Part shown: piece by piece, positions 24,800 through 36,242 of the stretch
Numbering within the stretch: the stretch's first letter is position 1
How the letters are laid out: every line of letters begins with the position of its first letter
Assembly: GCA_008508345.1 (NCBI GenBank)
Contig: QNGE01000996.1
Coordinates: 123,759 to 187,758 of the forward strand
Direction: 5' to 3'
Length of the DNA stretch: 64,000 nucleotides
Origin: Paragonimus westermani
Taxonomy: Eukaryota; Platyhelminthes; Trematoda; Plagiorchiida; Troglotrematidae
Translations under genes and position numbers: made by a program
Notes under the pieces: model-generated
What the model saw: only the letters and a program-made list of their open reading frames with translations
Told to the model about the DNA's origin: nothing
Database searches by the model: none

Positions 24800-26780
24800 G
24801 ACTGAAAAAAGAACTCACTTGAAAGTCACAACCACATACCCGCTTCCTAACCTTCTGGTTGCTTACTGGTTGGTGCCACCCGATACGAACGATCGAATGC
24901 GGACATGGGTAATCAAATATCTGAAGACAGTTCACGCATTCTACCATGGGCTCTCAAGTTTCGTAGCCGTAAACAAATACAGCCCTAACGATCACCCTGT
25001 ATGGGCGACCCTCCGAAAGGTGTGTTTGTGTTGTCAGAGGTGTTCTATGTTAACGGATACCGTCGTGGTCTCAGATATACGCGCTTCTATCTCGTTTTTT
25101 ACACCACTACCGCCGTCGCTGATGCAGCTTCCCAAGTCAGCAACCTCCATAATTTCACTATCCAACAGCAACTCTACGTAACCACGAGTCTTTCCAAATC
25201 GCTGCACTCTGAGGTTGCAAGGCGCATTCCAAACTGTCTAGAAGATCACAAAACAGCTTCTAGCACTGTTTATGTTGCTCGGAAAGTGTCAAACAATAAC
25301 ACGTTGTCGTCAGCTCAATCAAGATCAATCAGTCGCCTACCAGGTGGGAGGTCCACGCCGCCATCTTGTCGGTGCCACAGACAGTCTTCCATCAATTTGT
25401 CTATGACGGAATTAAACAAAAACGGTGAAAGGAGACAGCCTTGACGTACGCTGTCCTGATGGTAAAACCGTCAAACACTTCACCGTATACACTAACCTTA
25501 AGTGAAGTATCGGATTAAAGCGCCGAAATTATGTGCATATACTTGTTTGGCACACCCCTTCGTTTAAGTAACTCTGAATGCGCAGATCGAACGGCAGTAG
25601 TTGACCGGCAGAACGTATGACGGTGCGGCCGAATTTGGTTAACAGTAAAAATTTGATCAACACATCCTTGTTCAAGAAGTACTCTGCCTGTTCTGTAATA
25701 CCCGCCTCCCGTAATACAGTGTGACTACCAAGTGTAATGGATACAAGAACCCTGGCAAAGTCTGGATTAAACTAATTTCCTTATGGTCTTCGCAAGAGCC
25801 GGAAACTCCTTTCCCGCGCACGAGGCTTATTATCGAATGACCTCAGCAGAGAAGGATGCTTTTTGTTGTTCACACAATCGGGAACAATCGAGCCAAGTCC
25901 TCTGCTAATGCCACCTCCCTTCTTTAGAAAGTGCCGCCAAGAGATCATCAGGGCCAGCAGGCCTATTGCATTTGAGAACTAAAATGCAACTGCGGAACTC
26001 ACTACGTGGTTTTAAAGGTACCGACTAGGGTACCGCGTTGCAAAATTGTGGTGGTAACGCACTAGAGGCGGAAGGTCAGGTAAATTGACACTCAGAGTGT
26101 TTTCATGAGCGATCCAACCTTCTTCAGTTATTAAGGATAGGTTTGCTGCTTGCTTCGATGATAATCTCACTGACAGACGGTCGCCTTAGATAGGTAGTAA
26201 GGGTAAGTTTGAAGAATCTACCAGTGTTCCTTGTAGCAAAAACGGTTTCCATATGTTTATGTTTCTCACTTAACCATACCTCACGAATGGTGATCAGGCT
26301 ACGCTTCAGCTTCTTAGGGATATCCTTCCTATACCTGTTATGCCAGCTGGAATCTGGCAACTCCAGGGATTTTCGTGTGACCTACTATCTACTTAACCTA
26401 CGAACCACCGTGCAGCGTGCTGCAGTACCTACTTCAGGAACGGCCTTTGAGATTTCGGTCCATCGGCCATTAGGATATTCGGGGTGAGAAATGCTAAGCT
26501 TGTTCTCTGAACTAATTTGGTAATTATGCTTTACCGATAGCCTAGCCAGTTTCCCAGCAGCCAGCCGTTGATTTCGGTGGAGTCTTTGTTCATCAAGAAC
26601 AGAACAACAAAGTATCAACGCATGATCTGAATCCAACTATGTGCTGCACTAAGAATGACGCTCCCGGATGGTGCCCTGCTGCCTAAAATTAACAGCCACG
26701 TGGTCTATCTAAGGCCATGTCTGATTCAGAGAAGGGTGGCGCCAAATACAACAATGCCGCACACGATGAATGAAACCACT
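24800..26780 (-). pseudogene. Non-LTR retrotransposon (LINE A), decayed
   Basis: Read on the minus strand from high to low coordinates, the pieces follow the order of a LINE pol protein. The endonuclease C-terminus with DSDHAL lies at about 26620-26636. A linker follows (ISKAVPEVGTAA; ATRNTGRFFKL at 26124-26360). The RT region follows with a KYMHII-like block near 25540, SVIDKLMEDCLWHRQDGGVD near 25370-25420, and the catalytic LD-x-ADD at about 25305-25324. The thumb (VRAVFVYGYET, ending near 24830) closes it. The Tyr of YADD is a TGA stop (25315-25317). Multiple frameshifts mean no working protein. The upstream part to about 27120 may also belong to it. The clade cannot be settled by eye. 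Confidence 0.8.
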
Positions 26781-27929
26781 TCTGGTTAAAAACAGCTTAT
26801 GCTGAGGGCACAGTTGCTACAGTCACCTATCATTATCTGAGCGGTGTGATGTTATCCAAAAACTGCCACCCAAACGAGACTCTACCTCACCAAGGCAGTT
26901 GAACTGGTCATCCATATTTTGGGGCCTAAATGATCATATCAAAACCATGTATTGACCGACGAAGAGCGGCCAGATTCGGGTCAAAGGCGCCATTGACACC
27001 GACGTTACCGCAGTCACTTGGAGCTTGACCAGACACGAGGAAAATATTTCCGAGGCTTTTGTGTATAGAGCAGCCTTTAAAAAAACCTGCCAGACGGAGG
27101 GCACAACGTCTATTGTCAACAAGGATCCATGTTGAGGATCATACCTACTCTAGCATGACCGGTAGCGGTGGCCTTGAACTGTGTAGCTAGTATCGGACAG
27201 AAAGTGCAGGTAACGACAGTTCTGTACGTTGACTACTATCTTAGGTCCTAGTGTCTGAAATGCAGCAGACCGACATGCAACGAGACTAACATTCGTGTGA
27301 GAGCGGGCTGTTGACTTCCCTGTTTTAGAGTGTGGACGTTGGTAGCACCTGTATTGATTCTCATTCTAGGTGTGAGCAAGGAACGAAGGAGGCCTGAGGC
27401 TAAATGTTAAGAGATGGGACTTACCATGGCAGTATTCCTATGATTAGTTATATCTGCTGTGGAGCCTTCGAAGTAATTACTGAAAGTGAGGTCTAAGGGG
27501 GACTGAGAGTCAAGTCTGTTAAGAGAGCGGGGGTTGGGCAGCAATAACACGTATTTGTTGTGAGCAGCAAATACAGCAACCAGGCTTATGCTGCGGGACG
27601 ACTGATGTGATATATAGTTAAGACAAATGAAAAAATAGTTAGACCATTTTTAGGACAACTCGAGTTACACCTGCATATATATGTATTCCATTACAGAGGC
27701 CTTTAGTCTGTCCGCGTTTTTAATGTTAGGGACTGATTAGTAAAGTCAATGTGATGAAGTGGAACGAATAGTTTCGCAGTGTTGTGAGTTCGTGTGGTAG
27801 GTGATCAGCATGATTTTCAAGCTAACGTCAAAAACATTTACAATTTATACGTGACTAATTAGTACAAATTGGAATCGTGGGTCAGAACAGAATGGTTGGT
27901 TGGCGGCATCCGTTTCCGGTTAGCCTGTC
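26781..27929. other. No supported gene; possible 5' part of LINE A
   Basis: A minus-strand frame at 26934-27122 lies where the LINE endonuclease would start, but it has no clear motif. The rest shows no recognised feature. Confidence 0.35.
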
Positions 27930-28065
27930 ACAGTAACCGCAGCCAGAGGACGCCTGAGCTTCCCAATCATTGCAAGTGGCTTGCGTTGCACCATCTGTGG
28001 TTCCACTCACACACCACGTAACCAGTGTAAACCCGAAGGAATAAGAAGAGGAGGTGTGTGCATCA
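27930..28065 (-). repeat. Dispersed repeat family R3, copy 1
   Basis: The reverse complement of this stretch matches 58285-58400, with shared 'gtgagtg-gacc', 'caagccacttg' and 'ttac-ctggt'-like segments. Since it lies upstream of LINE A on the same strand it may be part of a retroelement 5' region. That link is inference. Confidence 0.5.
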
Positions 28066-28544
28066 GGCCTCCGTGTCCAGCCTGCCAATGCTGGGTAGTC
28101 AATTGATAAGCTAGCTCGAAACTGAATGCTCTGGATCTCGAGAAACAAACACTGAGAGCGACTCCAATGATAAAATCTGAAGTGGGAAGAAAGAAACATG
28201 AAGCAGTTCGGTACAGGGATACATGTTAGTGCATTCTAGACAGAATATGGGAGAGAAACCAAATTCACGGTTTGACTGGGAGAAGAGAGACAAAGCATTC
28301 AGCACAGAGTACACCAACAAAACTGAAGAAAAATGAAGGGTAGTGGACTACAGAAACCCACGTTTCTGAAAGGAGGATGGGTGAGTTCCAAACTACAGTG
28401 GTGGTTGGTCGATGTGAACAGGAAAATGTGGGCATAACGGAGACAACCTATTCGACCCCGGAGTACTCGTTGCCTCTTGGCCGACGGTGTACTGTGAGTA
28501 AGTTGATGATCTACCAATCCGAGGCAGTCAGCACAGTGGCCACC

Positions 28545-28715
28545 GCACACATCGCAACACCAAATAATCATGTCACCACAAAGTATGGCATCGATATTTT
28601 CCTTCCGTACCATGCGCTTCGGTTCACGGCGTCGCAATAATTGTTCACTGAACCTGTGGACGCCCGCCCGGATCATATTTTTCGAGACCGTCCAGTTCAG
28701 CGCTAACTCTCCCCA
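28545..28715. repeat. Dispersed repeat family R1, copy 2
   Basis: A diverged second copy of 1-205, same orientation, sharing 'gcacacatcgcaac', 'tatggca-cgat', 'tgcg-ttcgg' and 'gcaataattg' blocks. The family is unidentified. Confidence 0.5.
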
Positions 28716-28793
28716 CTAAATCTAAACTCGATATTACAACGCGAAAGCCCCACCCAGAAAACACCCTGTGTACGTTCTTCCGACGAACGTTGA

Positions 28794-29279
28794 GTGACGC
28801 ATGTACAACCAACGAAGCCGAATATCAGAACCAAATCATGCGTTGGAAAAGTGGTACGAGTGGAAATAAGTAATGTAATCAATTACGAGTACAAACCTCA
28901 ATTCTTTTGCTTTCGTGACCGCAATAGGCCGTCGAGGGTCCGAAGGGCACGTCAAAAACAAGCACAAACGGCCGACAGACAATGTCGAACCGACCGAATG
29001 CGATCGGATCGATCTGATGTGTGTCTAAATACCCGGACTTCGGGCAGACCGATTCGCTGGCGACGGTTTAATGGCGGACCGTATTCACAAGGAGTAGAGA
29101 GGGTGAGACTGACAGATAACAATTGGTGTTGGGCAGGTGACTGGGATTCAATGACTGAGGGGGGCAAGCTGGAGGAATTAGTACTTTTAGACATGTGTTG
29201 TGGGGATAACGAAAACAAGCATGTAATTGAACGAGGTCACGGGGAAGTGCGCGGCAGGGTCAGTCGAGAAGAATTTTGA
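28794..29279 (+). CDS. Unassigned open frame of 161 codons
   Basis: It begins with a non-ATG codon and encodes an arginine-rich stretch (RVRRARQKQAQTADRQCR) followed by an acidic, Gly-rich C-terminus. No domain is recognised. It lies between repeat R1 and the 3' end of LINE B, and its minus strand is also open for 88 codons. It is more likely element-derived or chance than a host gene. It could be part of an unrecognised repeat. Confidence 0.15.
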   Translation: MTHVQPTKPNIRTKSCVGKVVRVEISNVINYEYKPQFFCFRDRNRPSRVRRARQKQAQTADRQCRTDRMRSDRSDVCLNTRTSGRPIRWRRFNGGPYSQGVERVRLTDNNWCWAGDWDSMTEGGKLEELVLLDMCCGDNENKHVIERGHGEVRGRVSREEF

Positions 29280-29299
29280 CCTCCAAAAATGTCCTACAC

Positions 29300-32130
29300 C
29301 CTCCTATACCATCTTTTGAACACTAGGATTTCGCCAACATGATTTCTCTTGTCCGTGCAGCAGCTGCTTTAGAATATGGTCACCGACTATCTGACGAATG
29401 TGACTCAGCCAGTGAGGCTGACTCAGCATGAGTATGGCTTCCATACCGTCCATGTCCGCTCGCCGCAATACCTCAGTGTTCGGAACCATGTCCGACCACC
29501 AATTACCCAAAATGCGTCTTAGACTGCGTAAATGGAAACGGCTCAGATAGTGTAAGTTTCGCTGATACAATGTCTATGTTTCACCGCCGTGCAGCAGTAT
29601 ATGTAGCACCACTGAGCGGTAGACACAGAGCTTGGTGGCCATCTTCAGGCTGTGGTTCTTTCAGGCACTTTATTCAGGACGTCCGAAAACAACGCTAGTC
29701 TTTGCTACGCGAGCTCGCGACTCGCCGTCCGTGGACCGATCAGTTGATAAATTGCTACTCAAGTATCAGAAGTCTGAAAGAACGAAGTCTTACCTGTGTA
29801 TATATAAAAGTCACAGTTAGATACCACCTTGGCGAAAGCCGTGGCCAGTCGCTGTAGTTCGTCTTTACTGTACGCCAACAGAAGCGCACACATCGCTGAG
29901 GTGTGCAACCGGATTGGTGCACCGAAATGTCTAATATTCAGTAGGCACCCATCCGTGAGACTGTTGACCTCAACGCCGTCCTCCATCGAGTCCGGAAGAG
30001 TAACTGTTCGTACGGAAGTCAGATATAATCTGAAGATCGTAGGGGATGGGACACGACCGTGCTTCACGTCAGTGACAATGTCAAAATCATCAGGGCTCGA
30101 TCCACACGATTACACCTTCACCTTCATGCACCACAAGCAACAGTCTAATTAAACTTACCAAATCAAACTTACCAAGCACCATCCACAACCTTTTGCGGTT
30201 GTAGGTGTCACTTTGGACAGGACATTTATAATGGACACATTCCGTTTGTCCGCGCTAATTACCGCATCGAAACTTCATATGCGCCACCTCAACGTGGTAC
30301 GATGTCCCGTGACCTTTTCACCCTACAATCCGAAACGCAAAGTGACCTCGTGAAACAGACGTGTTCATTCGTGATACACCCGGCACGGTGGACCATCCCA
30401 ATCATGCCGACACCGCATGTGCCTGTACAATCCTCTCTCACCCCTTCCCCCTCCACACACATGCACAAATTATCTCACTCCTGGTGGAACTGTCATTGGT
30501 CATGTTCACGGTCAAACCAAAAGCCGCCAGGTCCTCCCACCGGACACAACAGCGTCGTGCCTGTACTGGAGGACATGAACTAAATGGTACTCAGTGGCAC
30601 CGAAAGGATTTTGGCCCCGAGGCTCGTACTGGCTCACACAGCAATGGAATTACGAGTCAAGGATTACACTGACATCAACCCTGCTCTCTGAAACTCCCCC
30701 ACAAGTCTCCGCATATTCGAGCAATGATCTGCAACAACCATGTGCACAAAGCTAGCCGGATTTTGATAAGTTCAAACACTTGGTTATCTAGCTCATTATT
30801 CGTTTATATATGTCACACTGCTAATTACGTGTTATACATGCATGCTTTTTATTGGCGTCATTATCTTTTGGTGATAAGTAACCCTAGCGCCAATACGGTT
30901 CACGGACTGGACGACCTTGGTGAAGTCTACGAAGAGGCATACAGGGACTGGTTGCCTTTCGGCACCTCTCCTGAACCTGTCGAGCAGCAATCACCAGGTC
31001 GATCGTACTGTGACTCGCCTGGAACTTACACTGTTCCTAGGGAACTTTGACCTCCAAAACGTCCGCGTTCAGTCGTTTCAGAAGGATCCATACAAGCATC
31101 TTGCCTGCGTAGTTCAGTAGAATAGGTACTATCTTGTGGCATTTCTCGCTGTTTCCAGACTGCACGAACCAGTTGGAGCAGAGCACACCCCAACGTCGGT
31201 CCACCTCTAAAAAATCTGGAGCCAGAGCAAGTGAAGATTTGATGGCCTGTTGCGACAGGCTGTTCATGGTCACCCAGTCCATCGTAGCGGGACTGTTTGG
31301 TAGGCTATCAAGGTGTTTGCACCAGATTTTCATGATGTCGTCTGGTTGGATGTGTGTACAGTCGGTGTCCGCATCAACCAGTGTATTGGTATACTGGACG
31401 GACGGATCGAAAATCGTCTTAGACGAGTCGTATAATCGCTTATGTTGTCAGTGATTGGCGTGGTCCTGCATCCACTCGCCTTGCTTCCTCTACCAGTCGT
31501 CCTTGGCTCCACGAACACATCTCTTAGACGAGCAGCAGTAGCACGTTAAAACGCAGTACTGATCTCGGGATTCCTTAGTCGTTTGGCGTCCAACTTTTGA
31601 CGTTGTCCTGTGGATCTACAACAAACAGGCTTGCAAAAATGTCACAATTATTTTGTCCTGACCGGCCTATGATCTATGCGACACTCAGCATCGAGCATCA
31701 CTCGCGTGACTGAATCTTCACTAATAACGCGCTGCCGCACAGTCACGTATTTAAGCAAATGATGATGATGACCGTTTAGTGGATGAGTCTGTGTCGCGAT
31801 TTCGTCCGTATCCAGGTGGAGTCGGGTGTTTATGATAGGCAGCTTGTGCGAAGCACACTCGACTGAACCAATGCCGTGGGTTCCGAGGACTGCCAGCCAG
31901 ACTACCGGGTTGTGCCCAACTGGAACGTCCAATTCACTCAGACCTGACAGTCGGTCAGTCACCGGTACCGGTCTGATTGTGGCGGCCAGCTGACCATATA
32001 ACTGGTCCTTTGTACAATCATTGTGACTGACAGTTGGACTAAGAAACGTGGCACACCCAGTTTGACCGAATCGCAGGCGCATGAACAGGATTCGAGGGCT
32101 GATGGCGTGCGGCTCGCCTACCATCGAGGA
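29300..32130 (-). pseudogene. Non-LTR retrotransposon (LINE B), endonuclease and RT, decayed and interrupted
   Basis: On the minus strand the pieces keep LINE order. An apurinic-type endonuclease C-terminal half (31648-32124) carries LSPTVSHNDCTKDQLYGQL, then GTHGIGSVE, LPIINTRL and IDHRPV. A linker follows at 31330-31518. RT blocks come next: IVPILLNYAGKMLVWILLKR (31037-31333), STIDLVIAARQVQERCRK and LFVDFTKVVQSVNR (about 30910-31000), and VKHGRVPSPTIFRLYL with TDGCLLN at 29759-30067. The C-terminal thumb (HLRSLRRILGNWW, 29304-29570) ends the element. The catalytic YADD position reads LLLAYSKDEL, so both aspartates appear lost. About 30090-30880 does not fit the RT and may be an insertion. 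Confidence 0.85.
30090..30880. mobile_element. Probable insertion within LINE B
   Basis: Between the RT block ending near 30900 and the one resuming near 30080 lie about 790 bases that do not read as RT in any frame. The expected RT stretch between these blocks is much shorter. Open frames on + (30302-30583, 30361-30672) have no recognised domain. Its exact edges and type are unknown. Confidence 0.35.
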
Positions 32131-32701
32131 ATTGGGAGATCAATGACTGCGAAACAGACACAATGCTGCGGAACACCGTCTGCCGGGTAACCAATTTAGT
32201 AGGAGTTGCACCAAACACATGCTTCTCGGGGCTTACCTGGGTCTTCAAGCCCCGTCCTACTCAAGACTGCTACGTTGACGTCATGGTGGCTCAGTTTCGT
32301 GGCGACCATTGCGATTCGGTGTTCTGGTCATCCTGTGGTGCTGCATTAACCCAGTAGCGTGCGCACATCGCATGTCTTAACGGAGAGCGTCTCACGTTCG
32401 CGGGATCGCTTCAGGTTGTCCTCCGTGTTAGTGTTGCTCGAGTGAGCATTGACTACTTCAGGATCCGTGCTGTCTGGGTCATTATGGGAGGTGAGTGTGA
32501 GGGTTTGGCGGCAACATAATTTCGCCTATCCACCTTGTGGCAACAGCTGATTGGGTGACCCGGTTTATCGTGCGCGGTGGTCGTTGCAGTATGGTATTTG
32601 TTTTATGTTGCATATTCGTGGTTTGCATATGTTTTGGATATTGCCATGACTTCCAGACCTAGGCAGAATAGTGGTTAGGGCCCTCAATCAATACGTCAGA
32701 C
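32131..32701. other. LINE B 5' part or intervening DNA
   Basis: No domain beyond the LINE endonuclease frame, which fades out near 32130. A minus-strand frame at 32039-32248 may be its N-terminal remnant. Confidence 0.3.
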
Positions 32702-32884
32702 GTCAAACAAAAACTGGACGTTACTTGTACAAATTACTAGCAGTTCTCTCAGTCCATCTTTTGAGATGCTCGATGTAACCGCATTAATAGTCATCGAACG
32801 TACCAACCAACATGTGAGCATCCGAAAAGATGAACTGAGAGAACTGCTGGTACTTTGTACAAATAACGTTCAGTTTTGTTCAAC
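32702..32884. mobile_element. Foldback (hairpin) element of about 183 bp
   Basis: The left arm at about 32702-32771 and the right arm at about 32816-32884 are imperfect reverse complements over about 70 bases. Examples are 'agcagttctctcagt' against 'actgagagaactgct', 'ttgtacaaa' in both arms, and 'gatgctc' against 'gagcatc'. The loop is about 44 bases. It has no coding capacity. It resembles a hairpin MITE or the palindromic source of a small RNA. It lies between LINE B and PLE B. No target-site duplication was confirmed. Confidence 0.7.
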
Positions 32885-32944
32885 AATGTGATCTGGCGAC
32901 AGCGAGATGGAGTGGCGGTGGGCTCGTCCCGAGGTCCCCTGTTA

Positions 32945-33870
32945 GCTGACGTATCCATGTGCTAACTGAAGACTAACCAGTTGAGTGCATTCCTTGAACA
33001 ATTCACATTTTACTTTTTGCGTCGTCACCAAGAATGCTAACATGAATAGAGTTATGGCAGCTTTTAACTCGGCCCATAACGGTATCAAATCCACCAAGGA
33101 GTCGGACAACAGTGGTGAAATAAACTTGTTGAACGTTGGCATAATAAGAAGAGCAGATGGTTCAATCCAACGAAGTGTGTAGAGAAGACGGACGTGGAGT
33201 GGCCGGTACATTCACCTTGACAGGTTCGTTCCGGTAAATCAAAAACGTAACTTCATACGATGCCTGATGGGTAGAGCGTTAAAGATCTGCTCCCCTGACA
33301 CTTTACAAGCTGAGCTAGACTTTCTACAAGAAGTGTTCCTGCAGAATGGCTACCCAATTCGTTTCATGCAGAAGGCGATGCAGGCGGTGGAATTGAAACT
33401 TAAGTCACCCTCTGTGAATAAGAAGCTTTCGTTCATTAGTCTTCCTTTCAAGGGAGATCAGATGGCCGGAGTTATTTCAAGAAAAATCAGAAAGTCAGTC
33501 GGAACAACCTATCTTTCTGCTCAATTGTGCGCCAGTTTCCGTTCACCACTCATTATCACGTCACAACTCAAGGACAAAATTCCGTGTTCTACACCCAGTT
33601 GTTGTGTGTACTCATTTGTTTGTTCGTGTCGAGCATCATATATTGGTCGTACTACAAATCGACCGTCTGACAGAGTGCGTGAATATCATCCTGCGTGGTT
33701 GAACAATTGTGTGATTAAAATGGTTTCAACTGCTATTGTTGCTCATTTGTCCGGCTCTAATCACTCTGTCCGTAAGAACAATACTTTACGTATTGTCTAC
33801 CGAGTGCCGAGGAATCGATCAAAAATGGTGAGATTCCGAATACTGACCGTTGCGCAACCCTGACCTGTGC
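32945..33870 (+). pseudogene. Penelope-like element B, RT end plus GIY-YIG endonuclease
   Basis: The first part (32985-33182) encodes the end of a PLE RT (FNSAHNGIKSTKESDNSGEI, then LLNVGIIRRADGSI) and stops at a TAG. After a frameshift, a 198-codon open frame (33267-33863) encodes the connector (LQEVFLQNGYPIRFM) and the best preserved GIY-YIG domain in the window: CVYSFVCSCRASYIGRTTNR with YIGRT at 33639-33653, followed by DRVREYHPAWL. The RT catalytic core is missing, so the copy is 5'-truncated and inactive. It differs in sequence from PLE A and PLE C, so it represents another subfamily. Confidence 0.85.
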
Positions 33871-35180
33871 GCTCAGATGAAGTTCGTGTGGATACAACCT
33901 CCCTTGGTCTACAATCAATCAAACCCGCGATTTGGAAAAGGGACTGAGTAACTGATATCAAACACGCCGTCCCTGACCATATCGGAAGTTTTTCTGACCC
34001 GCTCTATTTGCTGTTTTCATATTTATTGTGTTGTAATTATTGTGATGATCAAGCGCATAAAGCAAGTCTTGCTCGTCACTCTGTTGTTCTCATGACTTCA
34101 GTAGTTATTTTCGAACGAATTTAATGATGTGGCCCAAAGTAGGTTTTGTAATTTTCCATGTATGTTAGGTAGGCTAGATATCTCGATTATTTCTCAGAGA
34201 AACTATCCTGCATCTTATGCACTGAATGTGGTGATGTTCTCGATGAAATGCACTTTATAGTAATAAATCCGATGGTCGAACCACAGGCCTTTGAGTAAAA
34301 CTGATCTGCAGTGGTTGAGCGGATTTGATTTGGGACTAAGTCGAAGCAGGTTATGAACTCAGATCTCATCCGGATCAATCGAGACTGGGGATATAGTGTA
34401 CTGCCTTCTGACCAATGACAAGAAAGCCAACGGTCTTAGTGAGTAAGGATGGTTGAACTGAATTCAGATGTATCGTCTGCAGCTGTAGATGGTGCAGCTC
34501 TCTGGTTCATGGGATTCAGTCACTGGTCATTCAGTCTGAAGAAGAGAATGAATGTTCGAACTTGCAGGTTTAACAGTGGAATCCCTTTGACAAAACATAT
34601 TTTCTTAAATATTTTTATTTCGTGGTTGGTTTACGTCACTCCGGATCTGATAGTCACTACTAACGTATATCATAACGTTCACAACTACTGAGGTTTTCCG
34701 TTCCAACAGAACCACCTACCGCATGAATCCAGCTTAATAGTCTCAACAAGCTGACCCCTTGGCTCTGGACGAACTGGGAGGTATGCACCTCTCATAAAGA
34801 CGTCTGCAATCAAATATTTTTAAGTTTTCATCAACCAAACTTTTTTGGATTGAGTCGCTTGACGGTCATCAATGTTACATGACACTGCACTCGAAGGCAG
34901 TCCACGTAACGATTACTAGAAAGGTGGGATGACTGCCAGCGTAGATACTGATGTAGGCAAACCTATAGTCACCCCCGGGTCGTGACCGATTTACCAATCA
35001 CGGCCGGCCGATCGAAGGGCGCGTCCATGCCCACACGCACCTGTACGTGTGGAGGCACCTAGTGTACACCCGGGAAACCCTCAATTGACCATCGATCTTA
35101 CGTGGGTCGGCAAAGTTCGGTTGGCTCATATGTGGAATCACAGGTTCTGTCAACTTGGTTTAAGCTGTGCAAGTGCAAGT
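33871..35180. other. No supported gene
   Basis: Short frames (34187-34378 on -, 34449-34691 on +, 35049-35252 on +) without motifs. No repeat was matched. Confidence 0.45.
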
Positions 35181-36003
35181 GCATTGTGTAAAACATTCAG
35201 TCCATATGAACTACCCAAACTTTACTACACGCGCACAGTGATCCTGAATTAACGACACCACAGTGCTTGTGGATCAACATACCTGATCAGTATGTGCCTA
35301 TTCAGCGGTAGAAGTGTTCCACATCACCACCACTACCACCACAAATAGCAACGATGGAAGACAATGTTGACATCAAAGCATTTTCAACTAACAGAATTGT
35401 AAGTGCAATATCAACCTCGAAACAGCGTGGGGAGAAATTCTCCTTTCCAGACCAATGGAATTCAACTGTGATTTTACTGACTCAGTTGACTTGCAGCCTG
35501 AGTACCAAAACGCTGTGGATCGCGTTTTCTGGTTGACGTTGATATGTGTGCAGAACAAACTAGGGTTAGGTTGCTTGTGCTAGCTCGGGAGCGAATGGAT
35601 GCGTTTACTGCTGCCAAAACAGCTCCAAAAGTGTCTTGCTTTAGTTTCATTTTCGATGGCAGTTCACTAGTCATTATCGTACGATTCAATTGTTTTAAAG
35701 TGTCCCAGTGACCGCAAGGTGATATCGCGTTGTACATTAAGGTCGATTCTGGTGACGAAGTGAACGTTTTCAATACAGTCAACCGTCCACGAACGATTCG
35801 GCTCACTCACTACATTGAGTGTCACAATGAGCAACTCTAAGCGATTCAACTGGCGAAGCATGCCTATTTGCAAAACTAGACAAATCACTCAACTTTTCCG
35901 CATCGAAACTCACCTGTGAATATTCGTGAATGGTTGACGAGAAGTGTGTTACGACAATGATTCACTTGGCTTAATGTGTGATAGTTGCCAGATCGATGGA
36001 TGA
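35181..36003 (+). repeat. Inverted duplication, right arm
   Basis: This 823-base segment is the reverse complement of 22700-23518, with a 4-base tandem duplication at about 35802-35809 (the 'ctcactcac' tract). Its inner edge at 35181 and outer edge at 36003 are sharp. It ends 239 bases before the first firm PPP1R3 exon. It contains an ATG in a good context at 35354 (A at -3, G at +4). The resulting 60-codon frame (MEDNVDIKAFSTNRI...) looks like the N-terminus of a retroelement gag or, less likely, a host first exon. Confidence 0.9.
35354..35890 (+). pseudogene. gag/protease-like remnant (right arm)
   Basis: Plus-strand pieces in order are MEDNVDIKAFSTNRI at 35354, ARERMDAFTAAKTAPKVS at about 35585-35640, a degraded knuckle-like RFNCFKVSQ near 35690-35710, then the DSG-containing protease-like frame. 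The 4-base duplication at 35802-35809 breaks the protease frame that is intact in the left arm. The gap between the N-terminal piece and the knuckle is far shorter than a complete gag, so the source was already internally deleted. A GTAAGT donor-like site at 35399 leaves open an alternative as a host exon, but its phase (0) does not fit the exon at 36243. Confidence 0.35.
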
Positions 36004-36242
36004 AACTCGGACTCGTTGGGAGTATTAATGCCAGTTCAATTCTATTGGTCCCTGTCAGCTTGTTAAAAATTTGTTGAGTGATGTTATTTAAGTTTTTCAT
36101 GGTTTTATCATCATTGTATCGTTACCTGCTTCTGAAGCCAATTTGGCGCTTGGTATCAGCCTATAAATCACTAGTTCATTGAAATTCAACGTACTTGTTA
36201 AAACGTCGCTCTTTTTCTCTCCGATTACTTCTGTTTTTGCAG

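Noticed and set aside
24795..25444. Plus-strand frames of 128 and 147 codons
   Set aside because: They lie over the minus-strand LINE A RT, which carries recognisable motifs; the plus-strand frames are shadows.
22700..36003. Large DNA transposon of Polinton/Maverick type with 0.8 kb terminal inverted repeats
   Set aside because: No integrase, polymerase B or capsid frames lie between the arms, there is no target-site duplication, and the interior is made of LINE and PLE debris.
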